Shown piece by piece: positions 13,501 through 28,500 of a DNA stretch of 64,000 bases. Position 1 is the first letter of the stretch. Every line of letters starts with the position of its first letter. The notes below the pieces were generated by a model. The model saw only the letters and a program-made list of their open reading frames with translations, did not search any database and was not told where the DNA came from. The position numbers were made by a program, and so were the translations under genes. Source of the DNA: Hyposmocoma kahamanoa (lineage: Eukaryota; Arthropoda; Insecta; Lepidoptera; Cosmopterigidae); assembly GCF_003589595.1 (NCBI RefSeq), contig NW_020653750.1:2254372-2318371 (forward strand), given 5' to 3'.

Positions 13501-16500
13501 TCACACGCTCTTGTTTCTATCGCCTCAAAGTTCTGTACAATTTTAGATCTTATATCAGCCAGGCTCTGAGAGTTCTGCTTTGTGAGGCACTGGTATTGTC
13601 TAGGCTGAACCATTGCATCACGGTGTATAGTGGCTGTCTCAAAAAAAGCTCGAAAAAACTGATCCAGCGAGTGCAAAATTCTTGTGCTCGCTATTGTTTT
13701 CTAATTCCTCCTCGCACACATATCACGCCCTATTTAAACAAATTTGGCATTCTGAAAATGGAGGCCCGTCAGAAGCTATATTTGGCCTGCCTAATGTTTG
13801 ATATGGTTAAAACCCGGAAATCTGATTGTCTATACCACAAGATTAATTGGTCACAACGTGTAAGGGGGATAAGTTCCGATTAGTTTCTAAAAATGTTATT
13901 AACATCCCAAAACACAGAACGACTGCTTTTCGCGGCGGTTTCAGGTATCGCGCCAGTAAGTGTTGGAATGATATTCCTCCTCCATTGCGTGACATCAATA
14001 ATAAAAAACGATTTAAGCGTGAATACAAAAAAACATCTATTGTCAGAGCAGATGTGTCTCGCTACATAGATATTTCCCTAATCAATGCGTTTGATACCTG
14101 TAAACCTAGATTTCCGTACCTATACATACTCATATTTGGTGGCTATTGTTATAATTTAATATTATGTTTGTAAACTTACATTATTATTTATATTGCTTAC
14201 CTTCATTACTTACACTATTTACATTGTTTGCTTTGCATCTTACACTTTTGCTTGCATATATTATATGTATAATATTTAGAGTTAGGCATATATATTTGCG
14301 TGTGATGCACTTTGGTGGCATGGCTTACTGGGCTGCGATCGCTCACCATATGGTACTGGCAGAAAACCAGCACTGTTTGACTTCTCTCGGTCTACAGTAT
14401 TTATGCTGAGTCAGGGCCATTTCAGCACAAACTGTAGTCATAAGTACATTAAAATTTTATCAGTTGTTGTAGTATTTGTTTTTTTCACAATATGTGTTTT
14501 GTATAAATGTGTATAAAATTAATAATGAATGTTCTATGTGCTTGTTATATTCTGTGAAGTGATTGTAAATGTTTTGTTTCTGTTTGTATTTGTGCTGAAT
14601 AAACGTGTTATCTATCTATCTATCTTTTTTCTGTGGGTTGGTGGGGTGCTTGTGCAACAAGCACATTAGATTGTCACAAAAAAATATACTGTAGTATTTA
14701 TTATATTGAACATCATGATGTTTACGATATTACGTTACTCATATATTTCTTCTGAAAATACTTTAGTTATTGTTCTTGATACAAAGATCGAAGAACACAA
14801 GGAAGAATTCCTTTCATCTGATTGGAACCAGCGTCTGTTGCCATACCGGGGTCACTGCTCTTACCAACTGAGCTTCAGACTGTGTGCTTTTACCGTCTCT
14901 TTTCATAGCAATACTTGCCACACACAGGCCCTAATTCTTTTATTTAATTTTAGACAAGCCTACTATATTCGTGAAATTGACGCTTTGTTCGTGGCTGGTC
15001 AAGAATGTCCACTTTACGAAGTGCCTGGGCCGAATTCTAAGAGGGCTAATAATTTTGTTCGAGATTTCTTACAGGTAACGTTATTTTACAAGTATTATAG
15101 ACGTAAAAGTAACTGCACTAACTCATTGGAAGAAACAATATTTTTATAATGCTTTATTTTTAAGGTTTTCATCTATAGATTGTTCTGGAAATCACGCGAC
15201 AATCCGCGAAGAATCAAAATGGACGATATTAAAAGAGCGTTTCCTTCCCACTCTGAGAGTTCTATAAGAAAACGCTTGAAGTTGTGTGCCGATTTTAAGC
15301 GAACGGGTTTGGACTCTAATTGGTAAGTAACTTTAGAGACAACAAAGTTCACAAATGTAATAATATTTTTTGTCATTATAATTCGTAATCTTGTAGGAAA
15401 TAATTCAAACTCGCAAATCAACACTGAATAATATAAAACGATTTGGCTGAATTCAGTACCTAAGAAATTATTATTATTTTTTATTTTTATTTATTTTTAT
15501 TTTATTTATTAATGGTAAACTAGAAGTATATACATTTATATTTCTAAATTAAACAACGAAGTAGGCTTAATAAGTTTACAATTGTAGAAATAAAGTAACT
15601 TAAATAAGTAAGCACTCTAATAAAAAAATCAATAGAAATAGAATTTTACAATATAACTTTATAAAAAGACTATCCTAAGAAATAAAAAAGACTTTCCTAA
15701 GAAATAAAAAAGAAGTCGCTGAGTAATTTTCTCGCTGTGACAATTTTGGTATTGAAGATATCAATATCTATTTTATTAACTATGTTATTGATGTTGTTGC
15801 AAGCTCGCAGCAGAAACGAATTCTTTCTGTATTGGTTGAAGCTATAGGTATGTCAAATACTTTGTTAACCCTGAAATTACGTGTGAGAGTCAAAAAGTTG
15901 AGTTTGTATAGTAATTCGGGACAAACAATTATATTTTGAGAAATTTTTAGAATATATGCGCAATCGGCTATTTGACGACGCATGTAGAGGGGAAGAATGT
16001 GATAAATTTTACAAATGTGCAGGTAATCATTATTATGATATTGTCGCTTAGTTCGGAAACATAAAAAACGAATGAATTCTTTTTATCTTTTTTTTTATCA
16101 CAGACATGATCAAAATTATCATATTTGACACTTGATGGTCAAACGTGTCAATATTTGCTCCAACTTTGCACGGGTTTGTTTTTTGGAACCTTCTTACTAG
16201 AACTTAGTCAATTACGCTGAATACGGGTTGAAGAGTTAGAGCCCGGCAGATTGCAGACTTTCTGTCGGCCGACAGTTCAGTCGTGTCCTTAATCAGTATG
16301 AAGCTCTGAATGGCACTGCAACTGTTATTTATGCGTGATATGTGACAGTTGTGTCGCTTACCCACAGGCCCACTTGTTCGTCCCGTCCCTTGGTATCATA
16401 AAAAAAAAGATTAATATGCAAGTGCGTATAATATAACGATTCGGTATCCGCCGATTGTTTAGTCTGTCGAAGCACACAATACTTCCGGTTTCTCTTCTTG

Positions 16501-19500
16501 ATGCCTTTCCTCCATTATATAAAAGCAATAACATTTCATAATTTGAAGCATTTCTGGACAATTTAATTTTCATTATGCTATTCGAGAGCAATCGACCGTC
16601 TGTTCGCGTCCAACCAGTATGTTTGGTTTGGCCTCGTGTACGTGCTAGCAGCCCAACTCGACTGAACTATCGCCGGATAGAAAGTCTGTAGTTTGCGGAG
16701 GCCCTTAACGGAAGAGTTAGGTGTTCCTTTTCCAAAATGCAGGTTAATTCACGATACTTTGTTAGCTGACTTCAAAAAAAGTAGGAGGTTCGACTGTATT
16801 CAATTCGACTCATCAATCAATTCGATCAATTCGACTGTATTTTCTTGTTTTTGTAAGTTTCGCGATAACTCAACATTTGTGAACTGATTTTTTTATTGGA
16901 AAGAGGGTACCTCAATATTGCTCACGTTTAAATTTGAAGAAAATATTCTACCTCTAAGGGTGGCAAACCAGGGGATGTATCCGGTTTCGTGAATTTTCTG
17001 GTAACCGATTTCAGTAAACTTGGCAAATAGATGTAATTCCACGAACTTTTGAGATCGGTTTTTTAGTACTCTGTACTGAGATTATGCACTTTTACAGTAA
17101 ATGACGAGATGATAAAATTCATGCTGTAACATATCAATCAATTACTTTAGGTGGGTAATAAAGCCCGACTTTCGGCTACCCTCTGAAGAAGAAATTCGCG
17201 CAATGGTATCCCCAGAGCAATGCTGTGCGTACTTTAGTATGGCGGCTGCGGAACAGCGGTTGAAAGACGCGGGTTATGGCGAAAAATTCATATTCACTCC
17301 GCAGGAAGATGACGATGAGGAGATGCAACTTAAAATGGATGATGAGGTTAGTTTTAAATATAATGTTCCAAAGAAATAAAAGAAAAAAAATTGTATTGTT
17401 TTCTTTATTACATTTTTTCACTGGCTTCGAGGTACACTAAAATAATACGAGATAATCTAAGGGTCGTATTCCAGAACTCAATGCTCAAGTCAGGACTTGA
17501 GCAGACTTGAGTATGATTTCAAGTACTGGAAATGGATTGCTCACTGCAATACTGAAGTTCTGACTTGAGTATTGAATAGAGTTCTGGAATACGACCCTAA
17601 GACTGTACAGTTTGGGAGATTGAACTAACAAGCGAATCGTATTACATTTTTTATAAATAAACATTAAAATTAGCCCATATAACATTGACCTACCAAGAAA
17701 TGGACGTCAGGTTCGCGCTAAAAAGTGTCCGCACCTATAGGGCGTTAAAATCGCATACCGCATCAATCGTACAGCAGTCTTCGTTTGTTCGACTGACAGC
17801 GCGGTTGTCATTCATGCAGTACCATGTAATAATAATAACTTGTAAAAATTACTGCAGTAAAGTGTAAACGCAGGACTTTGTATCACATTTTCACTAAACA
17901 AATATATTGTGTTATCATAGTTCTCATTTAAAAGTGTTATTTTGTACATTTTTACAGTATTTAATTTATATGTTAATGAATCGTGAATATAAATTACAAA
18001 AGCACACAGAGTAATCGAATAGCTAACTGTCCTTTTTCTACACATTGCATGCGCAAAAGATGGAAAGAGACCCATTACGTCAATTTCAAGAAGCTTATAT
18101 AAACTTCATGGTCATTTTCAATTGTTCGAAACATAAGCGATTGAAATATTTAGGACATAGAAACTATTGAGTCGCTTTGATTTTAATCTTATTTTTAAAA
18201 TATTTTTTTTATTAAACGTTGGCAATAACTAACAAAACATTGGTTTGGGATTACCTATCAGAACTCAGAAAATACATTTGCCCGAAATACCGTTAGCTCG
18301 AATTTTCATAATGTCAAATGTATTTTTTAGGAAGATTACAAAACAAAAGCTAATTTTGCCTTTGTGAAAAGCATCAAAATTACCCGAAAGCGTAACGGTA
18401 TTATTATGAATCAGTTTTCGGAATATCCGTATATTTGAATTTACGTTTAGTTGGAATATTGGTACATTTTTTATTATAGTACACGCTTATTTTAACGTTT
18501 GTATGTATGTATCTACCCAACTCTTTATTATTTCTTTAAGTGAATTTGTACAAAATTCGACATAATATGTATATATATAAAAATTTATTAATATTTACGA
18601 TAAAGGCTACTCCATTACTCTTGTGTTCAAGTAATTTTCAATCGGAGTGCAGTACTGCAATGACGTTACCATTTAAATTAAATGTTTTAGTTTTTTATAT
18701 TTCGTTACATGTCACTACGTTTGTATAGGTTAACTTCGAACATTTTTTTCGTGGCTTTTGTGCTAGACTCGACGACCATTTGTTGGTAGGTCAATGCCAT
18801 ATAACAATGAAGAAGTACATGTGAGTAAATGCATAATATACTAATATGTTTGTATGCTTAATGTATGGCTGGACACGGTGAAACTACTTATTTTGTACAC
18901 GTCAACTTCTATACAACCAGTGTTTTCACAAATAAAGGAATTATGAAACAACTAATAATAATAATATAATAGTTTATTTATCTCCACACATTAATAAGCA
19001 AAAATAGAAATATAAAGCTCTACACAGTGTTTAGTAACAATAGTGGTGTGAGATAAAAAGGTCTGTAGCTCAGCACAATGGCCGAGTGATTCACAACGCC
19101 GCTGATATTCTGCTACAGCCTGCCATGTTTATAAAAAGAAGAAGAATTAACATACACTATCATTCAAGATCTAAGATTTCAAGCCGATCATTAGATATTT
19201 ACCACACGCATGAGTCGTTAATATAGGTTAATTAATATTTCATTTGTGTGACTATTTTTTTTAGGTCAAAGTAGCACCATGGAACACCACACGCGCATAC
19301 ATACAAGCTATGCGAGGCAAGTGCCTTCTTCAGCTAACGGGGCCAGCTGACCCTACTGGTTGCGGAGAAGGTTTCTCCTACGTCCGCGTACCTAATAAAC
19401 CAACTCAACAACCCAATGAAGAACAACAACCTAAGAGAACTGTCACGGGTACTGACGCTGATTTAAGAAGGCTGAGTTTGAATAACGCTAAAGCGTTGTT

Positions 19501-22500
19501 GAGGAAGTTTGGTGTGCCTGAAGAAGAGGTAAGTTGAAATGAAGACACTAGTACTATATTAACATATAGTATAACTATATGACACGCACACATTATAGAT
19601 TGATTTAATTTCGGTGGTAGCCCACTTGCTCCATTCATATGCGGGCCGCAGTGGGAATGCTCGCTTCTAATTGGTTGATAATGGTTTGCGGAGTGAGAAA
19701 GGGGGATGCTTGTGACTGGTTACTCCTCGGTCCCCGGTCCCCTCGAATGCTATGGCGAGGTGACGATTGGTTAAAAGCATCGTTATTGTCTAGGAGAGCG
19801 GAAGAGCTTTGATTATCAATCACTAAAAACCTAACAAACGTAGCTTGATTGTCATTAGGAAAATAAGAGGGTTTTCCTATGTACTTTATTTCGATATTTT
19901 TATGAAGGTTGTCTTTCTTCTCTCGCATACAGATTAAAAAGTTATCTCGATGGGAAGTCATTGATGTTGTGCGAACTTTATCCACGGAAAAGGCAAAGGC
20001 TGGTGAAGAAGGCATGACAAAGTTCTCTAGAGGAAATAGATTTTCCATTGCTGAACACCAAGAAAGGTAATATCTCCCAAATTTTTAGTTTTTATATTTA
20101 TATTTTTTGTACACTTGCACTAACAGACTTGTTAAGCTTATTACTATGTTTTATTATTTGTTTTTGTAATTGATTGGACTGATTGAGTATAGTGTGTAAT
20201 ATGTAGTAGTGTATATACAAATTATTGCACGAGTGCTGGAATTGCCCTTCTTAATGTTATTATACTGTGATGTGACATGATTCTTCAAGTCATTATAGTG
20301 ATTTCAATTTCTCTTGCTTTCAAAATCATATTTCGGCTTTTTCAGATACAAAGAAGAATGTCAACGTATCTTCGAGCTACAAAACAGAGTACTACAAAGT
20401 ACAGAAGTGCTAAGTACAGACGAAGCGGAAAGTTCAGCCAGCGAGGAATCCGACATCGAAGACATGGCTAAGAATATTGAAAACATGCTGGCTAATAAGA
20501 AAACTACTGAACAGGTATATTAAATTTGAATATGGAAACTTATTAATTTATTGTTTTTTTCACATGGATTGTACACGTTAATAAACTTAGGACTATACTA
20601 AGTACAAGTACATGTATTAGATACGTTTTAAACTGGAGCGTAATTAGATAACGTATACATTATAATATTATTTATACATTTATTATTATTATGCATAGTG
20701 TAATGTGTTATAGTAAACGTAAATTTATCTATTAGAACGTGTAAATAAAAGGGTTAAGTTAACAAGGGAGTTTAAAATTGTTTACGTATATGCACATGAC
20801 GAACTCGATTTATTTCACTGGTAGACAAATTTCACATCAATCGTCATGTTTTTAATGTTGATATCGAATCAATACAATCAAAATTCTCTGGAAGAATTCG
20901 TACATTACATTTTAATATGATTAGTTGGTTTATAAGAACCACTTTCTTAGAAAGCTGTTAGATACTTATTGACTTCTTCTGAACAGTGTTCTGTAGATAT
21001 TCATGTGTCGCGCTATGGAAGGAATTGGTTGAGAGACACAAACCTGTTTAATTCAAATGAGGAAATATAATTTAAAAAAATTCTTTTGTGTTTTAGTTGT
21101 CATTAGAAAGGGAAGAAGCTGAAAGGGCGGAATTAAGAAAGATGATTCTCGGACAATCGGAGAAGAAGCCACAGATCAATCAGACTGATCAGCAGATTTC
21201 TAATCTCGGTAAGCAATTTCCAATAGTTATTGTTCTTCATTAATAAATATAATGTACGCATAGCGTTGTCATTTGACAGTCGGCTCGGTCTCGCAAACTA
21301 AGAGAGGATGTATGGGCTAAAACGTATTCCTCCCGTTGCCCATAGACAAAGAAAAAGACAGAAAGAAACATTTCATTGGAGTCTGTGGAGTCCACAGTAT
21401 GCAATCCACACACTTAGGCTAGAAAGGGTACAGAAACGTTTAGGAAATCTCTTTCGCGGCCGGTACACTCAAACGAATACGCACTTATAAAATGAGATTT
21501 AAAAAATTCTAAATGATCTCAGTCGAAAAGCGCAGAGGTCTATTGGACCTAGCCTTCCTTCACAATTTATTTACTCACAAGATTGATTGCCCACAACTGA
21601 CATCAATGTTCACACTAAGCGGTGAATAAAAAAACAAAAGAAAAAATCTAATAAAATACAAAATACACAATAATAGCTGAAAAGGCTAGCTAGCTCAGCT
21701 GGAGATTGGTAATTGACACGTGATTTATATTATTAGTTTTATGATTACTAATAATCGACATAGACTTCACAACGGAATAGAACCCCTCTATAACACGCAT
21801 TATATAATATTGCCTCCAGGTCGTGTGCTACGTATCCTTCGTACGTTCCGCAATGCATCCGGTCAGCGGTACACACGTGTAGAACTTGTACGCAAAGCGG
21901 CCGTCATCGAGGCGTATACTAAAATACGATCGACGAAAGACGACGCCTTTATACGACAATTCGCTACTATGGATGAGACACAAAAAGAGGAAATGAAGAG
22001 GGAAAAGAGAAGAATTCAGGTTTGTATCAATTTATCATAAGGCCGCGTACTTATGGCACAGGTGTACAATTTTCTCAACTAATTTCTTTTACAATACTAT
22101 GTTATTCTTATTTTTATAAATAGTTACTAGTTCTAGTTAGTTATTCTTACTGGTTACTAGCTCAAAGTCATCACATTTTTCACTATAGACTTTAATATTG
22201 ATTGTAATGAATATTATGTTTTACAATCATGATATTATTTTTTTTTGTGAAATTACTTCACTGCTTTGTTATAATTGTTAATATAAAATCGAACAAAATT
22301 CCTTCGGTCTAACAGGACTCTTGACTTGCGTCTGTGCCACTTAATAGGGCTTTCGCTCTATCAACTGTTATGGACAGGCGTGTAGTCATCGAGTATATAA
22401 CCAGAAATAGAGACGAAATGTCATTTAATTTGTTTGAAAACTATTCTGCCAAATCATTACGTTGACAACTTCGCTCGGATTGACCAGCCCGAATCCGAAA

Positions 22501-25500
22501 CAATTGATGGGTGTCGTCAATTGTTTCACTTCAAATTGAGCAGTTTAACTAGAGCTTTGCTATAATGGACAATAATTGAAAAATTACATACTTAATATTT
22601 AGTTACCGATGAAATGTGATCCCGTTTGTTTTGTAATTAGATTTATTGCTGTTTTTCCTACACCACAGTATGGAACAGACTCCAATTGTTAGAGATTATC
22701 TTTATTACAATAAATACAGAACGGTTTTGGAATATATGGAGACGTACACAGGTCAGTTGTTGGCGCTGTACTATTTCAGCTTTCTAATTTGTGATTTCCG
22801 CGCAAACGAGAGTTGATATTTAAAAGTGACATAAGGTCCATTTGCCTGGTGAGTTGCTAGGGATGGATGGCCCTTACTTCGTCTTTCTTTCTGGTTATTT
22901 ACTCGATGCATGTACCATCAGGCGCACGACTTGTTCGTCCCGTCACTTAATATTATAAAAAAAAAATCTGAGCTACAGACTGCGTTTGTTATAGATCTTG
23001 TTTTTGGTTTTAACGGATTTTTTGCCGTAGCGCGTATCGTCTCAGTTAGTCGTGACCATGGGATCTGTAAAGGCTCCGAAACGTCGGTTTGTTTGCAAAA
23101 AACAAATAAACGCGATTTGGATTCGAAACTAGTTTCATTTCAAATGTATAACAAACGTGAAAACCTAAGAACTCGATAAGATATTCTAATTAATTTTTTT
23201 TATTGAACAAAGTTGTTATTTTTAATAACAGGAACAACTGAGACGTATAAAACGAAACCAGGAGAGGGAAAGGCTGGCTGGAAATGTTACTGTTCCTGCT
23301 CCATTCCCAGAATGTAAGTTTCATATAATCTAATATCTAATTATCTGACTAACAACCATGAAATAACATGAATTTATTGCTAAATAATGTATTGAACTGT
23401 GTTGTATAGAGGCGTATATTAAATCCAACGCGGAGTGAGACGAGGGATTCAACAGAACGCCTGAGTGAAAAACTACTTTTCTTTTTCCATATGAGTGAAA
23501 TAAATATAAGACGTTTTGAAACTCAGCTTCCTTCATACTAGACGGCCAAATTATGTTTTCAGATTGTTTTGGATTGTTTGGTCGCGTTATACTAACATAT
23601 AGGGCCGTATTTCAAAACTCTACTCAATGCTCAGGTCAGGACTTGAGTATGATTTCAAACACTGGAAATACGACTTGAGCATTGAGTAGAGTTCTGGAAT
23701 ACGACTCTATGTCCTAAACGAAAGGTGGACATTAAAATTTCGTTGTTGCCTAGAGAATATAATAACGATTTTTAAATAGGTGAAATGAACTCTTTGCGTT
23801 CGTAATATTGCATCCGTCTCGAATGTTTATTAATGTCTGTGTATTTTTATCACTTTTGTGCTTGCCTAATCCGCATTCAGCTTGTAATGAGGGAGTTACA
23901 ATAAAGCGCAGTAAGTGTCATAAGTTTCATTTCGAAATTAAGTCGACAACCAACGTGTTATCACGCCATCTCATGTGGTCTCAGACGAAGATACCGCATC
24001 TACACTGTATTCACATCAGTCCGTTCGGACACGCTCATTTTCCAGTCTATTTTTTACCGGTCGTTTTTAAGGTTTATCTTTATCTGCAAGTGTACGCTTT
24101 CTACTTCGACTTCTTTACACACCAATTACTTGGTTTTAAACTACACACATCAAAAGTGTCTAGGGATCAAGTGAATATTTTTGAAATAAAAATTATTTAA
24201 ACAATATTTACCAAATCCAGTCTTCCCGGACGACTTCTTACTTTAATGCTTATGTTTTATTTAACCGCTTACCCCTATATTTAATTAAAATAAACTAAAA
24301 TTGATGTTTTTGCAAATTGTGGGAAAAAAGTCAAATTAACGGCGTCAATTAAATGACAAAAAAATGGCGAAAATGATGATTTTGCTCATTTTTATTGTAA
24401 AGATAAGAAAATTAATAATCTGTATTTCCACCATTAACACGAATCACACAATTACAGCGATTTGGCATGCTTAAGATGAGTTCATCAAAATCACTTTGAG
24501 GAATGGCCGCCCATGTGTTTTGTAACAAGTCAAAATATTGTTGTAGAGTATGTACGGTATGCATACTCGGCACAGCTCTTCTTTGAAGCATATCCCATGC
24601 GTGCTCAATTGGATTGAGGTCTGGCGATTGAGCAGGCCACGGCAGAACGTTGATACGAGCTTCGGCAAGAATGCGTGTTACGACTCTAGCCGTGTGTGGA
24701 CGTGCGTTGTCATGCATTAGTTGAAATGAATCACCCAACTGGCCTCGCAAAGGGATGATAACATCTGAAACAATCCTCTCTGCGTAAACTTGAGCATTGA
24801 GGTTACCCCTGATCCAAATGAGATCGGTTCTTCCGCCGATCCAAATACCGGCCCATATCATTATTGTTCCCCCACCATATGGATGAACTTCCTGACAATA
24901 TCTCAAACGTTCATGACGTCCAGATGTTCTCCAAACTCGAGTACGTCTTGTATCCGGTCTCATACCGAAGCGGGATTCATCCGAAAAGCACACATAGCGT
25001 CAGTCTTCTTCCTCCCAGTTTCTGTGTTCGCGAGCCCATCGTAAACGGGTCCTGCGATTGCAGGGTGCAATAGGTGGAACTCTGAGCGGCCTTCGGGATC
25101 GCAGACCCACTTCACGTAAACGATTTCGGATTGTTTGATCGCTTATTAGCAAGTCTGAGGAGCTGTGGAGCCTCGTAACCAACATCATGGCGGTCATGGT
25201 ACGATTGCGTCGAGCAGTATTTTGGATATACCGGTCCTGTCTGCGAGTCGTGATGCGAGATCGTCCTCCATGTCGCTCGGCCACGCTGCCCGTCATGCGA
25301 TAGCGCGTCCAGAGGCGACTTATGACGCTCTGTATGACGCTCTTAACAAAGAGTGAAAGCCACAGCACGTTGCCTGGAACCAGCTTCCAACATCCCGACG
25401 GCTCGCATCATCACTTCTCGGGTTAAATGATGTCGTCTCTCCATAATAATGTAAATTGTTTCGGTTCCGATGCAGATATTGTAATGATTTTGTCAAAACG

Positions 25501-28500
25501 CTATAACTCATTTTTATACAAAACCACATTGACAATCGATTTTCTTCTTATTATCGAATTTTAAACAATATTCCTTATCTAAATGTTAAAACTCACTAAA
25601 AAGTATCAATAGCGATACAAAAAAGTTAATATAATTAACCCTAATTGCAGCAATACTCTTAAACGTACTTGATCCCTAGACACTTTTGATGTGTGTATTA
25701 CCAAAGTAATACATTTAACATCGGCGACACACTACACAGAACACGGATATAAACCATTTAATGCAATGTAAATTAATGTACTTTAAAAATTTTCAGCATT
25801 AAATGTAACATCAGACGTAAGCTTACCCTCACCAGGATTAATTCCACTTGGACAAATCAAACAAGAGCCTGGAGAACCGACTCCCTCTCGCCGCCGCGCT
25901 AAACTGAAGCCAGACTTGAAACTCAAGGTATATATACAACATTTCTATTGCATGTATGTCAATGCTATGCCCATATACAGAAATAATTTGTTTCATAAGC
26001 ACGGCGTTCATAGTTTTGCATATTATTAGCCGTTGGAAAGAGAAATATAGGTTATAGTAAGGAAACATGATATATGTGCTGTGGTATTTGAATAGATGCG
26101 ATTCTGCATTTAATTTTATTATTCAAAACAAAGTTATTAAATTGTACTTCACAAAACATGCAGGAAAGATGTATTTTGGTCTCTTTCTTCTGGCTAGTAT
26201 AACATCTAATAAATACCCCGCTATAGATAGTCTCATTTAATAAACAAATTAGTTCTAGGACGCAGCTCCGCTGAAGCCCACAACGTAGGTCTAACAAATG
26301 TAGGAAATAACACCGCCTTTTGCTGATTTAACATTATTTCTTTTAACAGTATGGACAGTACAGAAATGTCGGCCAAAACTCTAATTTAATACAGGGCATC
26401 AAAGTGACACGATCATATGCCGTATGTATTGAATTGTGTATAATTTGAGTTCGATAATTGTATCGTCTTGTTTGTCACTTGAAAATACTTAGTCACGACT
26501 ACTGACAGGTTCTTAAAGCACCAGGCCCGAGGTGGTGGTCTATACTTAACATAATATCTTATAATATTAATAAATGTATCTGTTATTGTTAATAAGTACT
26601 TCATTGTGCTATAGGGGCGTGTATTGTTCTGCTAATAATATCGAAATTAATATTATTCATTTCGATATTCGAGTGACGGTTGAGTCGAGTCGAGCCTTAC
26701 AAAGCGTGAACTTCGAGCAGAACAACTAACAATGTCCATTCTGTTTTCGAAAATAAATCATTTTCGAATGTTCTCGCAAACAAAATGCTCATTACCGAGT
26801 AAACAAATATCGAACGTCTTTGTAATTATAGCAATCATAATAGACACTTGTAAACTATTATGTTTCGAGGGGTCCGTGGCATAACCCAATAATATATTTT
26901 CATGCATTTTTCGATTGTGTAATATACCGGGTTTGTAATTAAATATTTTCTTTGTTACATTCATAGATCTCCATTCCACCACATAATAGATTAACATAAA
27001 TTAACATTCGCACGAAGCGTTACGCTTCCACATTTACAAGGTAAAAGGCTATAGGTTGATATTCCCTGCCTGCAGACTTATTCCCTGAACGCTATTAACT
27101 TGGGCCTTTTCGAGGCGACAGTGATTTAGGTTTGCATGCTTCATCGTCAACCTCATTACTTTCCATTAGTACTGGAAGTCAAATACACACTTATATTTAA
27201 TAATGAAACAGAAAAGAGCATGAAAAGTACCATATAATGAGAGAGATAACTTATTTTATTAAAATGAATGAAATCACTCATTGGGTTTGTCCTCGGACCC
27301 CTCTATTTGAGCGTCATTATTGTCGACGATAGTAAATCTAAAGCTCCTTTTCAAACGTACCATGTTTTGCTCGTAAACAAATGCTTTGGTCATCAACATT
27401 TGTTGCTGGAAGCTAGTGAAAGATTGCTCCCTGTGTGCATGTTCCTTACGGGTTCACACCGATCACGTGTCACCTCTGTTTTTATTTTGCAACGTGATTT
27501 CGATGGTTTCAAGCATTGATTACCGTTAATTCACTTTAATTCAATTTTAATTTAATTTTATATAAATTACACGACTCCAAGGTGAGTAAGCTGGATTGAG
27601 GTTGCAAGTGTTTCTTTTGCGGAACATTGTTATATTTATTTCGAGGCTCTAAATATAATTATTTTGCTTCTCAGAATTGTTAATTCTGCATTAAGCCTCT
27701 GAAACGATAGGGTCGAATTTTACTCTGCAAATAATTTTAGAGAAAAATTAGTATCGGATACGCGTTGTCCTTTATCTAAAGTCGAAAAGTTTCGTCATCG
27801 TGAATAACACAGGTTACTTGGAACACATCAATATAAATTAGTTGCCACAATCGGCACGAGCTAATAACACAAATCAGCTAAACAGTTAATACAATTTTTG
27901 ATAGATAACGGTGTGGATTGGCGCAATCGCAAACTAAACTAAACATAAAAGACAACGAGATAGTTCCTTATATATTTATTTTTAATGAAAATGCATAGAG
28001 TGGTTTACGGACGTCCACTCATTTGACAGTTCAGAACTAATAGTTAAATCTCCTAGCCTTTTCTTGATAATGAAAGAAGAGAGACGTTCTTAACCTTAAG
28101 TGTAATATGTGCTGGCGCAAATCGACGCTATGGACAATATATTGGACCACACTGTGTGGAATCGCCCCTATAGTACAATGACGATTGGAGTAAATTAACA
28201 CTGGGATATAACATGGGTTGCCTTTACTTCTTTATGAGCCACCGTGCTATTATATCTTGATATTTTTCAAAATTATATCGAAATGAACGTGAGTTTTGGC
28301 ATTAAAGTTAGGAGTGAAAATTTAAATTTATAAATTTAGTGTTCTTGGAGAATCACATGCGTTTCTGTCGAAAGTTTAAAGCAGTTTATTTGTAGGTTTT
28401 TGTATAGACAATGGCGAATTAATTGCCGATGTAAAGAAGGGTATGTAAATTAGAGTACTTGGTACTTGGTGTAACGGGCTGGTGTCCGCAACTCGACGTC

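Noticed and set aside
24790..25073. Plus-strand frames within the Tc1 element
   Set aside because: They are shadows of the minus-strand transposase.
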